A model generated the notes under the pieces. It saw only the letters and a program-made list of their open reading frames with translations, did not search any database and was not told where the DNA came from. The translations under genes were made by a program, and so were the position numbers. Below, piece after piece: positions 31,076 through 43,869 of a stretch of 64,000 bases of DNA. The stretch is from Nymphaea colorata (Eukaryota; Streptophyta; Magnoliopsida; Nymphaeales; Nymphaeaceae), in assembly GCF_008831285.2 (NCBI RefSeq), contig NC_045142.1, positions 26,673,876 to 26,737,875 of the forward strand, read 5' to 3'. Position 1 is the first letter of the stretch. Each line of letters starts with the position of its first letter.

Positions 31076-32360
31076 TGTTTTTGAGCCAAATCTACTGGGT
31101 ATCAAGAAGAATGTGGTCGATGTCTCGCAAAAATATATGGTTCGTTCTCTGTACTTGGTTTCCGAAGCGCCTGAATCTCTCGGGGACACTGACGCCTTGC
31201 ATGATGCTTCTATTTCACGTCTCTGATTGATCTTGACACCGGTGCTATTATATTTAAGTATCTCAAACCCCGCCTGTTCATCATAAGATCGGCTGGTCGT
31301 GACTCATTATAGTTTCGCCTTTTAGGTAGGGGACAGAGGAATTGAACCAAGTTTTGGCTTAGCTGCGAAAATTCATGGGATCGGCCGATTCAGTGATTCG
31401 ATTCTCGTTCCAATTTTGTTGGATGTCTTCGAGGAGATCAGTGATTCGGTTGTCGTGATTATAAATCAACGAAAGGTATTATTATGTACATGAAAATTAA
31501 TAATCAAACTGTAAAAATGTTTGAAAAAATAACATAGAAAATCAATAGTGTATGACGTGCAAGGTCCTCATATTATTACGAATGTCAAACGGTGTGCCAC
31601 CAAGTCGTTTCAAGGCTGACTTTCACAAATATTCCAGCTGTTTGTGACTTCCAGATATCCAGCTCATTAAGTTGATAGTCCCGGAAACAATTTCACTGTA
31701 TATAATACTCATAACAATATTATTGGAAGGTTATAGTCATTGCATGGCTGGCATCGGTAGGAACTTATTTGGATCTTTTTGCAGTTAAAGAAAATCCAGG
31801 TGCTTTTCTTTGTGAAAAATAAAGTGTTTGAAAATATAACATTTTTTTTTTTTTTTTTTTGCAAAAAGAGATTGAAATTTAGCTACTGCTGGGCACTGAG
31901 CCAGGACGAGCCAACTTATCAAGGCCTGACAAGGTTTATGGGGACTGAACAAAGCCAGCCTCTTTTCCTCCCAACAGCCAAGTCTGAGATTATATGTTCA
32001 ATGGGCAGGGCAATTTGTCTCGTACACACCCAAGTCAATTTAAATAGATATGATCTTGTCTAACTAAAAAAATAAGTCTCTTAAAAAAATCTCTTCTATG
32101 CTATTATTGAATTTTTAATTATTGATTTAAATCTAACAATCTTAATAATGCGTCGTAGTTCCAACATATATCTTATATTATTTAAGTCTAATAATATTAA
32201 CAAACACAAAAATCCATCACAAAGTTTTTCTAGCCGAGTACCGATTGAAGATCCCTGAGCCGCTCTGATCCAGCCCATTAAATAAACATGTTGAGCGCCT
32301 GAGTCCGCTCAGTAAAGGCCGGGCGTCGCCAGTCGGTTCCGTCGGTGACTCGTTCCGAAG

Positions 32361-33490
32361 CATGGTCATCTTTGGGAGGTTCCAACCGGAAACTTCCGGG
32401 AGATGGGCTTCCCCACATTTTTGAGGTTCGGAATGAATGGGTTACCGTACCAGAGGCCGGTGTTGCTGCGCGTGAGAAGGCTAGAAGCCACCGTCGCTAT
32501 CCATTCTCTCCGGCATTCACGGGAGGTAAGCCTCTTTCTCTCTCTCTCTCTCTCTCTCCAAGAAATGCCTTTGTTCTGGCTTTCCTCCTCTGTCGCTTTC
32601 TATTGCTCTTGTCATGTTGGTTTTTCTCGATCGCGTTTCTGCAGTGCCAAGGAGCTGCTATCTGCTTGCTTTTGTTGCAGGGTCACGTTTTAGATTAGAT
32701 TGTAGTTTTGGCAGCGACTTTGTGTAATTCGGTAATGAGCACTAGATTGGTTGCATGGTTTTACTGATTATAGATTTATCTGGCAATCAGATTCGTGGAG
32801 CTTTACTTTAGTGGCATGGCTTTGATTAGGTGTCTTTCCCAAAGATTCAACTTGTACAGGAATTTGGATCAGGTTCAGGAAATGTTTCATGGAGCACAAT
32901 CCCAATTCTAAACTTATCCCGCTTTGCTGGATGTTGGGTGCTTCAAAAAACCTCCTATATTCAATGAGGATCTTGTCGTGGTATCCATTATTTTAGTCGT
33001 ACAAGTTAATAATGACTTGGTGCGATCTAGTTGTGACGGATAAAGTTCAACCTATAAGTGTCTGTTTCAGCTGCAGATAAATTATTCCTTTTGTTATTCA
33101 CATTGTCTAAAAATAGTAAATGGGTTAAGAAGAAAGCCTCAAAATTCTCTTCTTAGAGTCTGGTTCGGTGGTCGTCCTAACATTCAAGATGTACTTGTCT
33201 ACGACTCTACATGCATTTAGCAGTTTCTTAGCAGCAGCAATGCAGTAAATCCTTTTCCATAAATAACAGCAGATTTACCCATTTTGGTTATAATACATTG
33301 CAGGCTCTTCTATGTAAAAACAGTCATTCGTTCCAACAAGTAAGGGTACTCTGGCAGCTGGCAAGGGAAGCAAGATTGCTGCTGCGGACTTGAAAAAAGC
33401 ATTGGTTTCATTATCTTGTGTGCTTTCTAGTGATACGAAGGCCATCTATTTGAAGATGACACTTTTCTAGCGTGTAGCAAGCTGCCAATC
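32361..33490 (+). other. Probable 5' leader of the GT47 gene, with spliced intron and upstream ORF
   Basis: A good donor (gggag/gtaagcc, exon end 32525) and acceptor (acattgcag/gctc, exon start 33304) suggest a 778-nt leader intron, which starts with a TC microsatellite. If spliced, the ATG at 32403 opens a 70-codon upstream frame (MGFPTFLRFGMN...) that ends at TGA 33391-33393, 97 nt before the main ATG. A shorter frame starts at 32361. The transcription start is not known, so the leader assignment is an inference. Confidence 0.45.
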
Positions 33491-36400
33491 ATGAGAGAAA
33501 GGACGACTCAGAAGGGGATAATTCTACCATGCTCCATACCTTCCCTTGTTTTTTCATTTGGTCTTCTCTGCATCTTTCCACTCTCCCTTTTTCTCTTTTC
33601 CACCCACCACCACACAAGCCATATTCCATTAGCCACTAGAATCTCTAGATATTCTGGCGATGAGATCAAGGTTTATCTTGCAGACATCCCGAGGTCTCTT
33701 AATTATGGGCTGCTTGAGGAGTATTGGTCTCTGAAAAATTATAGCAGACTAGGTGATGATGAAGATGAGATCGTGAGGTCTAGGTTTTCGTCTAATTATA
33801 AGGGTGGATATCCTCCACCTTATCCAGAGAACCCTTTGATCAAGCAATATAGTGCTGAATACTGGCTTTTGGGTGATCTCATGACACCGGAGGATCTGAG
33901 AGTTTCCTCATTTGCAAGGAGGGTTTTCAATGCAGAGGATGCTGATGTGATCTTTGTGCCATTTTTTGCAACACTCAGTGCAGAGATGCAGCTTGGCAAG
34001 GCTAAGGGAAAATTTCGGCAGAAGAATGGGAATGAAGATTATGAGAGACAGAGGAAGGTGGTGGACATGGTCAGAGAAACACCTTCCTGGAAGAAATCTG
34101 GTGGGCGGGATCATGTGTTTGTTCTAACAGGTCTGAACCTTGTGAAGTCAAAAACTTGGTCATTTAATATGATTTTGTATCGTTATCTTTTTATTCTATT
34201 GAAATTCTTGTATCATTATCTCCTTTTTTGTTCTATTATAACGGTGGTTCTTTTAGTTTGTACAACTTCCTAGTGATTAAATAACTCTTCTACTGTTCTA
34301 TTTTATCTAAGTAGGTTCATTTTCATAGTTTATGCATCAAACTTCAAAGACATGCATCCATTGTAGATGCCTGTAATTTTTTTTTGAAAAAAACACCTTT
34401 TGATTATGGACAAGTATAACATTGTCTGTTTGCAACCTTATCAACAAGTAGCTTCTAGTAGTTAGTCGTGGAGCAAAAGTTGTTAACACAAGGTAACTGG
34501 GACTGCAAATTAGTGCATGACTCTTTCATAGGCTTGCTTGGTTATTTCATATGTTCTTGGCTCGTAATCTTTCTTGTCAAATTTCACTTGTGTGAAGCTG
34601 TAAATGTGGCAGCTAAATTGAAATGATTTTTTATTACTTAAACTCATGGTTACTTTTCATTTGATGCCTTTTGGGAATTTTTAACTGATCAAAGACTCAG
34701 ATGGCTCACATACAACTGTTTTTTTTGCTGACCATTTGTGAGGCTATGAGATGGCTAAATGGATGGCTTTTAGATCATCAAATTTCATGTTAACTTAGGA
34801 ACATTTTCAATACTTAAATAGTAAATACACAAATATATGCAATAGGTATCTGATTGATGACGAGAAGAAAGACTTAAGGATTACTTTAGGTTATTAACCT
34901 TTTTTGTGCCTCCAGTGAGGTTAATCTGTGTTTTGGGCATTCGTGGCTCTACAAGGCTAAAGGTTCCAAAGTGCCTTAGATGGGGTATATTCCTTTAGTC
35001 CTTTAGAGTGGCACAACAGTATATCCAACAGAGAATAGATTTTCCCTTGTAAGGAAGGAACAAATACAATGGTCTAGAAGCGTAGACATTTTCTTTTGTC
35101 TAATGGCCCTAATGTGCAAACTGTGTCAAATGCAAAAACCATGATATACTTATGTGGTTATGCGAAAAATAGTGATCTAATAGTTGGGCAAAAATTCTCA
35201 ATTTGTCTGGTTTGAAGATTTCAAGTGATATTAGGTACTTTGACATTTGGACGTGTATGATTTACATCCGCAAATGCAAGCTCTAAAAACAAAACATAAT
35301 TATCTCTTAGACACCCCCCCTCCGATGTAGTGCAGGTCCACACAGAGTTCTTTCATGGCTTAAGATGAGTGAGAAATACCATAAGATTCATTCCATATTT
35401 ATGTATTTTAAGATACAGAAGATAAGTTGCCTTGTACTGTCCTTGCATAATTCTCTGTCTAAACGATTGGTGAACCATGTTTGTTCTCGGTTTTTTATAT
35501 TTCTAATTGACTGATGAATAAATTGACATGATGGTTAAGCTAGAAGTTCGTTGTTGTCATCAGTATATTGGATTGAGTTATGCATTGAATTTTCTTTGGC
35601 AGACCCAGTTGCAATGTGGCATGTGAGGGCAGAGATAGCACCAGCAGTGCTTTTGGTTGTTGATTTTGGCGGTTGGTATAGAGTTGATGCCAAATCTTCT
35701 ATGAACACTTCAGAAGTGATACATCATACCCAGGTTTCTCTGCTTAAGGATGTGATTGTGCCATATACTCATCTTCTCCCCAACTTACTTTTATCTGAAG
35801 ATCAGGAAAGGAAGACACTTTTGTATTTCAAAGGAGCTAAGCACAGGCATCGAGTGAGTTTTTTCCTTCTATGCTTTTGGTACTTTTGCTTTCAATCATG
35901 AAATGATTTTATATGGTTATCTATTTGTTCAGGGTTGTCTTCGAAGATAACTCTGAAAAGGCTTATATGTCATATCAAGGAAGCTTCCTCAATGAAAGTA
36001 ATGGAGCAATATGCTCTGACAATTAGTTGAATATGGGTTGCTGACTGCTGTCACGTGTATAGGACCTGACACCTGAGAGCCATTAATCTAATAGTGTATG
36101 ACAATATGCACACTATGAGATTCTTTATAGTGTGAAAAGGAAAATGATTTATTAGTTCTTACCTATGGGAAAGGTGAAGTTGTCACCTTACCCATGCAAG
36201 CATGACTTCGCAGAATATATTCTGACTAGCGACTAGGTTAGCTTGCGTTTGAAATTTTACAGATAATCTCTATATTGTCTACTGCCCTCTCATGCTTTTC
36301 TATTAGATGATTCTTTGGATGGAATTTTAGTTGGGTTATTTACAGGTTATTGTTTGTGATTCTTTTTTGAATGTCTGTCATTTGAAGTACTAAGAACATT

Positions 36401-36975
36401 CTGCAATTTCATTGGTTTTTCAGGGGGGCTTGGTTCGAGAAGGATTGTGGAATTTGCTTGTAAATGAACCTGGCGTTGTCATGGAAGAAGGTTTCCCCAA
36501 TGCTACAGGTCGTGAGCAATCAATAAGAGGGATGCGGACATCAGAATTCTGTCTGCATCCAGCTGGTGATACACCAACATCATGCCGTTTGTTTGATGCC
36601 ATCCTTAGTCTATGCATCCCGGTTATTGTAAGCGATAGCATTGAACTTCCCTTTGAAGGTATGATTGATTACACGGAGTTCTCAGTCTTCATCTCAGTAA
36701 ATAATGCTATGAAGCCGAACTGGCTTTTGAGTCACCTAAGAAGCTTCTCCAAGGAGCAGAAAGATTCCTTCCGCAAGAAGTTATCACAGGTTCAACCGAT
36801 CTTTGAATATGATAATGGCCATAAAGATGGCATAGGACCTGTTCCAGTTGATGGTGCTGTAAATCACATCTGGAGAAAGGTTTTTGAAAAGCTCCCAGCA
36901 ATCAGGGTAGCTGTTGCTCGTGAGAAGCGAAAACCAGATGGTGTGTCAATACCTGCTCGTTGCCACTGTACATGA
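33491..36975 (+). CDS. Exostosin-like GT47 glycosyltransferase (480 aa, 3 exons)
   Basis: Exons 33491-34130, 35603-35853 and 36424-36975 join in phases 1 and 0 and end at TGA 36973-36975. It has a type II Golgi layout: a short cytosolic tail, one signal-anchor near residues 11-38 (PSLVFSFGLLCIFPLSLFLF) and a lumenal catalytic domain. Family marks are IKVYLADIPRSLNYG, YPENPLIKQYSAEYWLLGDL and DADVIFVPFFATLSAE in exon 1, DPVAMWHVRAEIAPAVLLV in exon 2, and EFCLHPAGDTPTSCRLFDA followed by CIPVIVSDSIELPFEG (about 338-370) in exon 3. It matches the Arabidopsis At1g34270/At5g16890/At1g74680 group of CAZy family GT47, about 480 aa each. GT47 enzymes add sugars such as arabinose, xylose or galactose to cell-wall polymers from nucleotide sugars. 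The specific activity of this group is not known to me. Confidence 0.93.
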
Positions 36976-37350
36976 ACGTAATTTTTTTTAGTCTTTAGTT
37001 GTATTTTAGTGATTGTGAAATTTATCATGGAGCAATTCATTCTCTACAATTATTTTCAGTTCTTTGGTAAGCAATTCCTTCATGTGTTGCTTTTCTTCTT
37101 TGGTCTTGTATATTGTTCTTTTATTGTGTATGTGAAAAAAAAGCACTATAACTTGCCGGTTGCAGAAAGAATAATGCAACACATTTCTGATTCTGGTTGT
37201 TGCGGGGGTCGACTGATGTTTTCTGTTGGTTTCTTAGCCTTCTGCCTTCCCAAAAATGGCCAGAATCTGACGTGTCATGTGTCCTTTAGGCCAGCACTAT
37301 ATGGACAGAATGACGAATGTAATAACAGGAGAGTTGCTATATTTCTCTAA

Positions 37351-37387
<37 letters not shown>

Positions 37388-38261
37388 TACATATATCTGA
37401 ACATGCAACTACGATGACCCTATCCATGACAAGAATGCAAAAGGAAGAACCCTACTGGGGGTTAATGCAGTTTGGTGGGTCTCAACTATCTGACTAGCAG
37501 TGACTGACTGACTATGATCTCTTATATTGCCTCTTCCTGTACAAGTTGATGAAGGGACAGTTACCTTCAGAGGACACGACGTTGGGCTTTACCGCAGCTC
37601 CCGCAAGACTTCACATGGCTGCAATCTTCTGTTTCTGCTTGGAAAATAGATTGAATAAGCAAATGATGTCAACTTGATGGCCAAGTGGTCCTATTTTAAT
37701 GGCGTCCGTTCTGTAGTCTCTTTGTTCATCTGGCCCTGAGAGCAGAATCAGTGAAGGCAGAGACGAGCAGATTAAGAAGAGGTAAAGTTTTAGTTTAGAG
37801 GAATGTAAATTTTGTATGCGCTAAACTTTATTCACTGGAGCTGATACACGACGTACTTGTCTTAGGTGCCACAATAAATCAAAATCAGGGTTTTATACCG
37901 GACTGCAGCCATTATAAGAACAGCAGTTTTCGAAGATTTGCATTTGCATTCTCAAGCCAAAAATAAAGACACGTAAAGCAACCAAGTGTTGCTCTCAACA
38001 TTCAATTATTTTAGGGTAGGCCGGCCGTTGCAGAATCAACATCAAATGAATCTGCCGGCTGCCGCTTCGCATGCTCAATTCAGCCCAACTTGTGTGAACA
38101 GTTATCTGTGCGCAATGCATGATTGCATCTCATCTAGTGCGTCGTCAACATCTCCTCTCTCTCTCTCTCTCATGCTAAATCCTTGTAGGCATATGAGGAT
38201 TTAATATTAATTTTCATTTTTTTCACCATAAACAAAAAAACATTGGTCAAGATCGTTACTC

Positions 38262-38710
38262 ATGGGTTTAGCATATGAGGGTCTGGATTCTAAAGGGAGT
38301 CTGAGTTGTCCACAACGTGGTCACTCTCTTTCTTTCTCTTCAGCTTGGTGGCGTATTTGGGAGGAGCGCAACAACAGAGTTTTTAGAAACACTTTCTCTT
38401 CGCCAGATTATGTGGCTCGTCTTGTGCAAGGGGATGTCCAGTTTGTCATTCGGTTGAAGCGCCGCTGTCCGTCTGCGGCTGAGTGACAGTGTCGCTCCGT
38501 CTTTTCTCTCTCTTATTTTTCTGTGCATTGTATTGTATATTTATTCTTCTTGTTTCTGTTTTTGCGGTTTATTTTTTGCGGATTGTTTTTGTACTTAGGG
38601 GACTTATTGTCCTCAGATTTTGTTATATATTCTCATTTTATCGGCACTCTCTTTATCTCTCTCTCTCTCTCTCTTTATATATATATATATGTATATATAT
38701 ATATTTAGAG
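38262..38710 (+). mobile_element. LINE (non-LTR retrotransposon) 3' fragment
   Basis: The frame ending at TGA 38484-38486 contains AWWRIWEERNNRVFRNTFSS followed by VARLVQGDVQFVIRLKRR. This is the typical C-terminal end of plant LINE ORF2, after the zinc-binding reverse-transcriptase region. It is followed by a T-rich 3' UTR-like stretch and CT/TA runs. The polymerase and endonuclease portions are missing, so this is a 5'-truncated dead copy, as LINE insertions usually are. Confidence 0.75.
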
Positions 38711-39429
38711 TTATGTAGATCACTCATAAAGCCAACAAAAAGGAAAATGTGATGAATTTTTTTGTTGTTTAGTATTAATACACACCTATTTTTCATTGTT
38801 TTTCTCTCAAAATCCATTATGATGGATCAAACGACCCGAGTGAAATAGGTGATTTTGAAGAACCAAAGTCACTATTATCATTCTAGTCACTATTATCATT
38901 CTTTCTCTCTCTCTCTCTTTTTCTTTTACGTGATCGACTTGTAATCACACGTAATAGAGCTTCAGATTCGCAAGTCTAAGCACCTTTTACTGAAAATATT
39001 TGCGAGGATGTGGTCTTCCTTAAAGTTCTTATATTGAAAAAGATTTCTCAGTGAAACGTCATATAAAAATTATCAGCAAATTCGTTAAATTACTGCCAAT
39101 TTGCTTCTGCGTCACAATTCTGCAGACGCTTGACGAAGGACGCCTCCCGTTTTTAAATTGGATTCAGATCCGGTGTAGTGCTTCTCCGGAAAAATTTTTG
39201 ATCCCTTTGGTTTTCAATTAACTCGCCCTGAAGGCCAGGAAACATTTTTCTTTTCTCCTGGAAATTCCTTGAGTTGAGTTATGAGATTGACAAATTCATG
39301 AGGCTCAAATTCTCAACACCAGATGGTACGTCCGTCAACTAAGTGTCGAGGTCCCAACTTTTATGGTTCATAAAAATAGCACTCACGAGACTCAAACACT
39401 ATGCAAATATAGTCAGATGTTCATAACTA

Positions 39430-39565
39430 AGGGTGCGCGTCAGGCCAGACTAGCCCGAGTCTCATTTTGGTGGCTCGGGCCTGACTAGCCCGAGTTCTAT
39501 TTTGGTGGCTCGGCCCCTCTCGGTTCAGCCCGAGCCAGGCTCAGCCGTTATGTTTACACTAAAAG

Positions 39566-39597
<32 letters not shown>

Positions 39598-39755
39598 AAC
39601 AAAAAATAATTATTGAGCCCAGGTTGAGGCCCGAAAGCCTGACGAGGCAGTGCTCACTCTTAATCAGGTCAATGCTTACTTGGTCGGCCCGAGCTGGGTC
39701 CGGGTTTGAACAGCCCAGGCCGGTCAGAAGCTAACCCGTGCGCAGCTCTAATTCT
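39430..39755. mobile_element. Small GC-rich inverted-end element
   Basis: The left end ctaagggtgcgcg and the right end gcgcagctcta are inverted relatives. The interior repeats gcccgag/ctcggg words on both sides of an AT microsatellite (about 39565-39592). Flanking octamers gttcataa and attcttaa agree at six of eight bases and could be a worn target-site duplication. A hAT-type MITE is a reasonable but unproven reading. Confidence 0.4.
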
Positions 39756-40162
39756 TAAATGCAGGTGATACAAAGTGTGATAAAAATAAATATATTTTAT
39801 TTTAGCTAAAATATTTTTGGATTGCTTCTTAAAAAATAACGTTTACTCGTAATATTTTTGACTGTTCCGAATAAAAAGTTAAATATTGTATGAAACGAAG
39901 GACCAAAAAGACAAAGAACCATTTTAAAAGCAGACGAGACGATCTCGTAAAGGTGGCGACCTTGCAAAACGTGCAGAGTCAAGTTGTTCAGTCCTCCTTA
40001 CCAAGCGGAGGTTACGAAGCTGAGCGCATACTGGTCGCGTGTTCGGCCCTAACACGTACTTGGGCCAAACCACATGGCATATAGGTAATTGGTCTTTTGA
40101 TTCGAGCTATGAAAGTGGGAGAATAATCGCATTTAGAAGGATGCGATAAGTATAAGTATTAT

Positions 40163-40530
40163 GAGACAATGATCTTATATGGATTAGTTTTATGTTAAAA
40201 TGACATTTACTAATACACGTTAAGCAGTCAAAATAGAACAAATTCTGAGAACATAGTTATAAGATTCATTTTGGGACACACTCAAACACTTAGAAAAAAT
40301 TAAATGAGAAAATGATACTATATAAACTGGTTTTATGATAAAATAACATTTACTATGAGTAGAAAAGAAGTAGATTGTAATAACACAACATCAGGATCCG
40401 TTTTACGATGCACTCAAATAAAACCATATTTACAAACACGTGATGGTAGTAAAAAAAATTAAATGTAACAAAAAATTAAATGCGACAATGATACTTTATA
40501 CAATGGCTTTATGACAAAAATACTTTTTAT
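40163..40530. repeat. Diverged tandem repeat, three units
   Basis: Units beginning gaga/gcga-aatgat at about 40163, 40305 and 40482 share the order aatgat - ttatatg/ataaac - ttttatg - taaaatgacatttact. Spacing is 142 and 177 bp. Divergence is high and no function is apparent. Confidence 0.55.
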
Positions 40531-42699
40531 TAAAAAGCGATACCTTTCAGGTTTTAGATTGTTAGACAAGTGACAAAAGCCTAATTGTGGTATTGTTGTC
40601 AAAATTTTTGGGTGAAAAAAAAAAACAAAAAAACTACAACTTTGCTGTCTCCTGGAGGTGAATAGGGATGAAATAAAAAACTATGATGAAGGATTTCATT
40701 TTCTTGAATAACAATACCATGGAAAAGGTCAAGCAACACAATGATAAAATGGAAACCAAGTCAATAGCTTTTCTTAACTGTTAGAAACTTGAAGGGATGG
40801 TGTTTTCTCATGGCTCTTGCACCTACCCCTAACCAACTACCAACCACGTACCCATCATTAATTTTCAAAGTGCAGCAACCAACTCAGTGGAACGCTCCAT
40901 TTACCAAACCAACCTTCCCTCCTTCTTCCTTTCATTCACCAGCCACGGAGAAGAGCAGTGATACCATGCTTCTCTTCCCACGTAGTGAGGCGTGGGAGCA
41001 CCGCCATTGAAGTGACAGTTTAGAACCGCTTCCAATGCATTGGTGGTGATCCATTTATTTTAATTGTATTCTTTATTGTTCAGGCCAATTCAAAATCTAG
41101 GGTTCAGCTTGAAACAACTTGACTCATTCTTACACTGAGTTTGAGTCTTTGGAACCGACCCACTTTTGGTCGCTCGACCCCCCTGATTTGGCGGATCCCA
41201 ACCCGCCCCTTAACAGTTTCAGTTTTCAACCCCAAAAAAACTAAGAACTAAGACAATCATCTATTTAATAATTCTTTTTATAAGCACTTGAATATCTCTC
41301 TTAATTTTCAATACGAGACTAAATTTTTAAGGTGCTATAGCACATGCGTTCGTGCATGTGGTACTTTAGGTCTGAATGTTGAAACCAGCTCTAATACCAC
41401 TATGTAACTCACTTGATGCTAGGGGTGGAAGGAAGGTAGGGCCGACAAGAGTTCTGACTTTTCATAATTTTAAAAACTTTAAAAATTTATATATAAATTA
41501 AAAAAAAACTTAAATTTAATATATAAACAGTTTAAAAAATTTATTTTAATTCCGATTAAAATTCTAACACTATAATTCAACCCCTACAACAAAAAAAAGA
41601 AAAGAAAAAAAGAAAAAGAAAAATTCATAACTTCGCTATTACCTTATGCTCACTCTTATTATCCGTGATATTGCTGGTCCTGACCCTGCTGGGCACAGCA
41701 CCATGTGCCTGCACCTTTCACGGCAGCCCTGTAACAAGGACTTACAGGACGCGTGGAAGTGAATGCAAGAAAAGGACAGTCTTCTTGTGAAAAAGAGCCA
41801 AAATTTTCTTTTCTCGAACAAAGCAACCTCATCTCTCTTGTTTAGATTTAAACGGGTAGTATGTGTCATAGATTGGGAAGTATAAACTCTTCCATTTGCT
41901 GGACCATAAATTAAGATCAACTGATGGGTCTTGACGTATAACATCTGTATAATGTTTTCCACCTATGCAGTTAGAATCGGATTCAGAAGCAAATTAGAAG
42001 AAAGTTTTGAAACCCAAAAATATATGAAGGTAAAGAGAAAATTTAATTATTTCTAAAACAACTGTAGAAGTAAACCAGATGATGGCATTTAAGATTCAAG
42101 CACTTGGAAAGGAATGGTTACTAAAATACTAAAAAGTGCTAACAGTTAATGATGGTGTTCATTTTTTTCATTGACATCCGCTGATTCGGACCGATCAGGA
42201 GTATATCATTCTACCCGCTCAAGAAAGAGTCGAAGCTTCCACTCAACTCTCCATTTCTTTAGAATATAAGTCATGCTTTTATATTGGAAAAATATGTCTT
42301 TTAGTCATAGAATAACACATGATGATTGAGAAAACAGAATTTTGGCCAACATAAAGACAGGATGATTTCTAAATTCAACCCTGCAATTAAGTGCAGGTTG
42401 AAGTTGACATGTGGGTGCATTTTAGTGAGTCTATAATCAGAGTCTGGGATTGATTTCTTGAGAACTGCAGTTTGGAAACTTTAATTGCTTAGATCTGATG
42501 CAGCCTTCCAGGTCAACCTACAAGAGCGGAGATACCAACACGGTGGAGAGTGACCTGATTCAGATTTAAATCCAACCCGATAAGGACTTAGGTTTTGGCT
42601 TTTAATGCAACAGATAGAATTAGCTAAGCAGGAGGGGAGCGCATATAATATGGTTGATTTGATTCTTCTTGCTAGCAAGATTCACAATTCAGTTGCAAG

Positions 42700-43101
42700 T
42701 AGAGGTGAACAACTAGCTCGACTCGTGAACGAGTTCGAGCCGAGTCATTTGCTTAATGAGTCAAGCTCGAGTTCATGAGTCCACTCGTTCAAATAATCGA
42801 GTTGAGTTTGAGATCAACACGTAATTGCCGAGCCGAGCTCGAGCCTTAATCGAGTTTGTCGAGCCTTAATTGAGTTGAACTCGAGCTCAACACATAATGA
42901 TGAATATCAATGCTATTCAAACGAGTTTGTCGAGCCTTAATCGAGTTGAGTTCGAGCTCAACATGCAACGATGAATATTAATTTTATTCAAACGAGTATG
43001 TCCAACCTTAACCGAGTCGAGCTTGAGCTCAACACGTAACCGTCGAGTCGAGCTCGAGCCGACTGAACTCGGGCTCGACTCAGAATGATGTTCACTCCTA
43101 A
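42700..43101. mobile_element. 402-bp MITE-like element with 7-bp target duplication and internal 71-bp repeats
   Basis: The ends are tagaggtgaaca and tgttcactcctaa, imperfect inverted repeats. The element is flanked on both sides by ttgcaag (42693-42699 and 43102-43108). The interior is made of ctcgagctcga words. From 42851 a 71-bp unit recurs at 42922 and 42993. There is no coding capacity, so it would need a transposase in trans. Confidence 0.65.
42851..43060. repeat. 71-bp tandem repeat, three copies
   Basis: Copies start at 42851, 42922 and 42993 with cgagtttgtcgagcctta or a close variant. Each contains gagctcaaca and gatgaatat. It lies inside the 402-bp element. Confidence 0.85.
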
Positions 43102-43840
43102 TTGCAAGGTTCAAATAATCGTTTATAATAATCACTTTCCTTCTCTTTTCTTTCATCCCCTCTTTCCTTTTCCATCATTAATTCTTTCATATTTTTTCCT
43201 TTCTTTTCTGTTAATTAGTATCATTTATTTTCCCTCCATATAAACATGGTATAAAGGACAACAAACAAGCTGCATAAAACGAAAACCAGGTTTGCGGTTG
43301 CTATTTAAGCAGACAAAACTTGGTTTTTGTTTTTTTCTAAAACACAGTTATAAAGACTACTGCTGTATTTGGTTAGAGGAAGAAAGAAAAAAATTGTTGT
43401 CTTTGGTTAGCTAATTAAAAATGAAGAAAAAAAAAAGGAAAATTGAAAAAAAAAACTTATTTACATGCAAATGCAAATGAAAGAAAAGAAGAGGAAGAAA
43501 AAAAAAAAAAAAAATCAATGTAAATCCAATCTCGAGAGCATAACATCAATTACCGACTCGGGCTCGACTCGGGTCAGTTCCTAAACTCAGTGGTGGTAAG
43601 TGGGGGCTGTTCCTATTTTAAGAGAAAGCAAGGCATGTAAATTTGGAGGAAGGCTCAGGGTGTTTTCGTAAATGGAAGAAGTCCTGTATCTGAAACGCGA
43701 CAGGCTTAAACCGGTGAACCCTCCTCACCACGTGACATCCCTTCTCCCTCCTCCCTCTCTGTCTGTCTTCCTCCTTCCTCTCATCACAACCACCAGCGCG
43801 GAAGGACTCTCTTGGATCGTCATCTCACCATTCTCCTGCT

Positions 43841-43849
43841 TATAAATAT
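43841..43849 (+). promoter_or_regulatory. TATA box of the ATP-citrate lyase beta gene
   Basis: The sequence tataaatat sits in a CT-rich promoter stretch about 30 nt before the probable start of the leader exon (near 43870). Confidence 0.65.
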
Positions 43850-43869
43850 CGCCCACCATTCCCCATTCT

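Larger units (their letters stand above)
29900..32340. other. Intergenic region after the AAA ATPase gene
   Basis: No gene was found. Contents are a GA run near 30369-30391, a 27-bp CT-rich duplication near 30560-30615, a SINE-like copy (30612-30720), a 57-bp minisatellite (30915-31075), a T run near 31842-31860 and AT-rich filler. Confidence 0.6.
37000..43830. other. Repeat-rich intergenic region
   Basis: There is no intact gene. In order it holds a TC microsatellite (37352-37381), a LINE 3' fragment (38262-38710) with CT and TA runs, a GC-rich inverted-end element (39430-39755) containing an AT microsatellite, a diverged long repeat (40163-40530), AT-rich filler, a 402-bp element with target-site duplication (42700-43101) and A-rich sequence up to the citrate lyase promoter. 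Confidence 0.6.
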
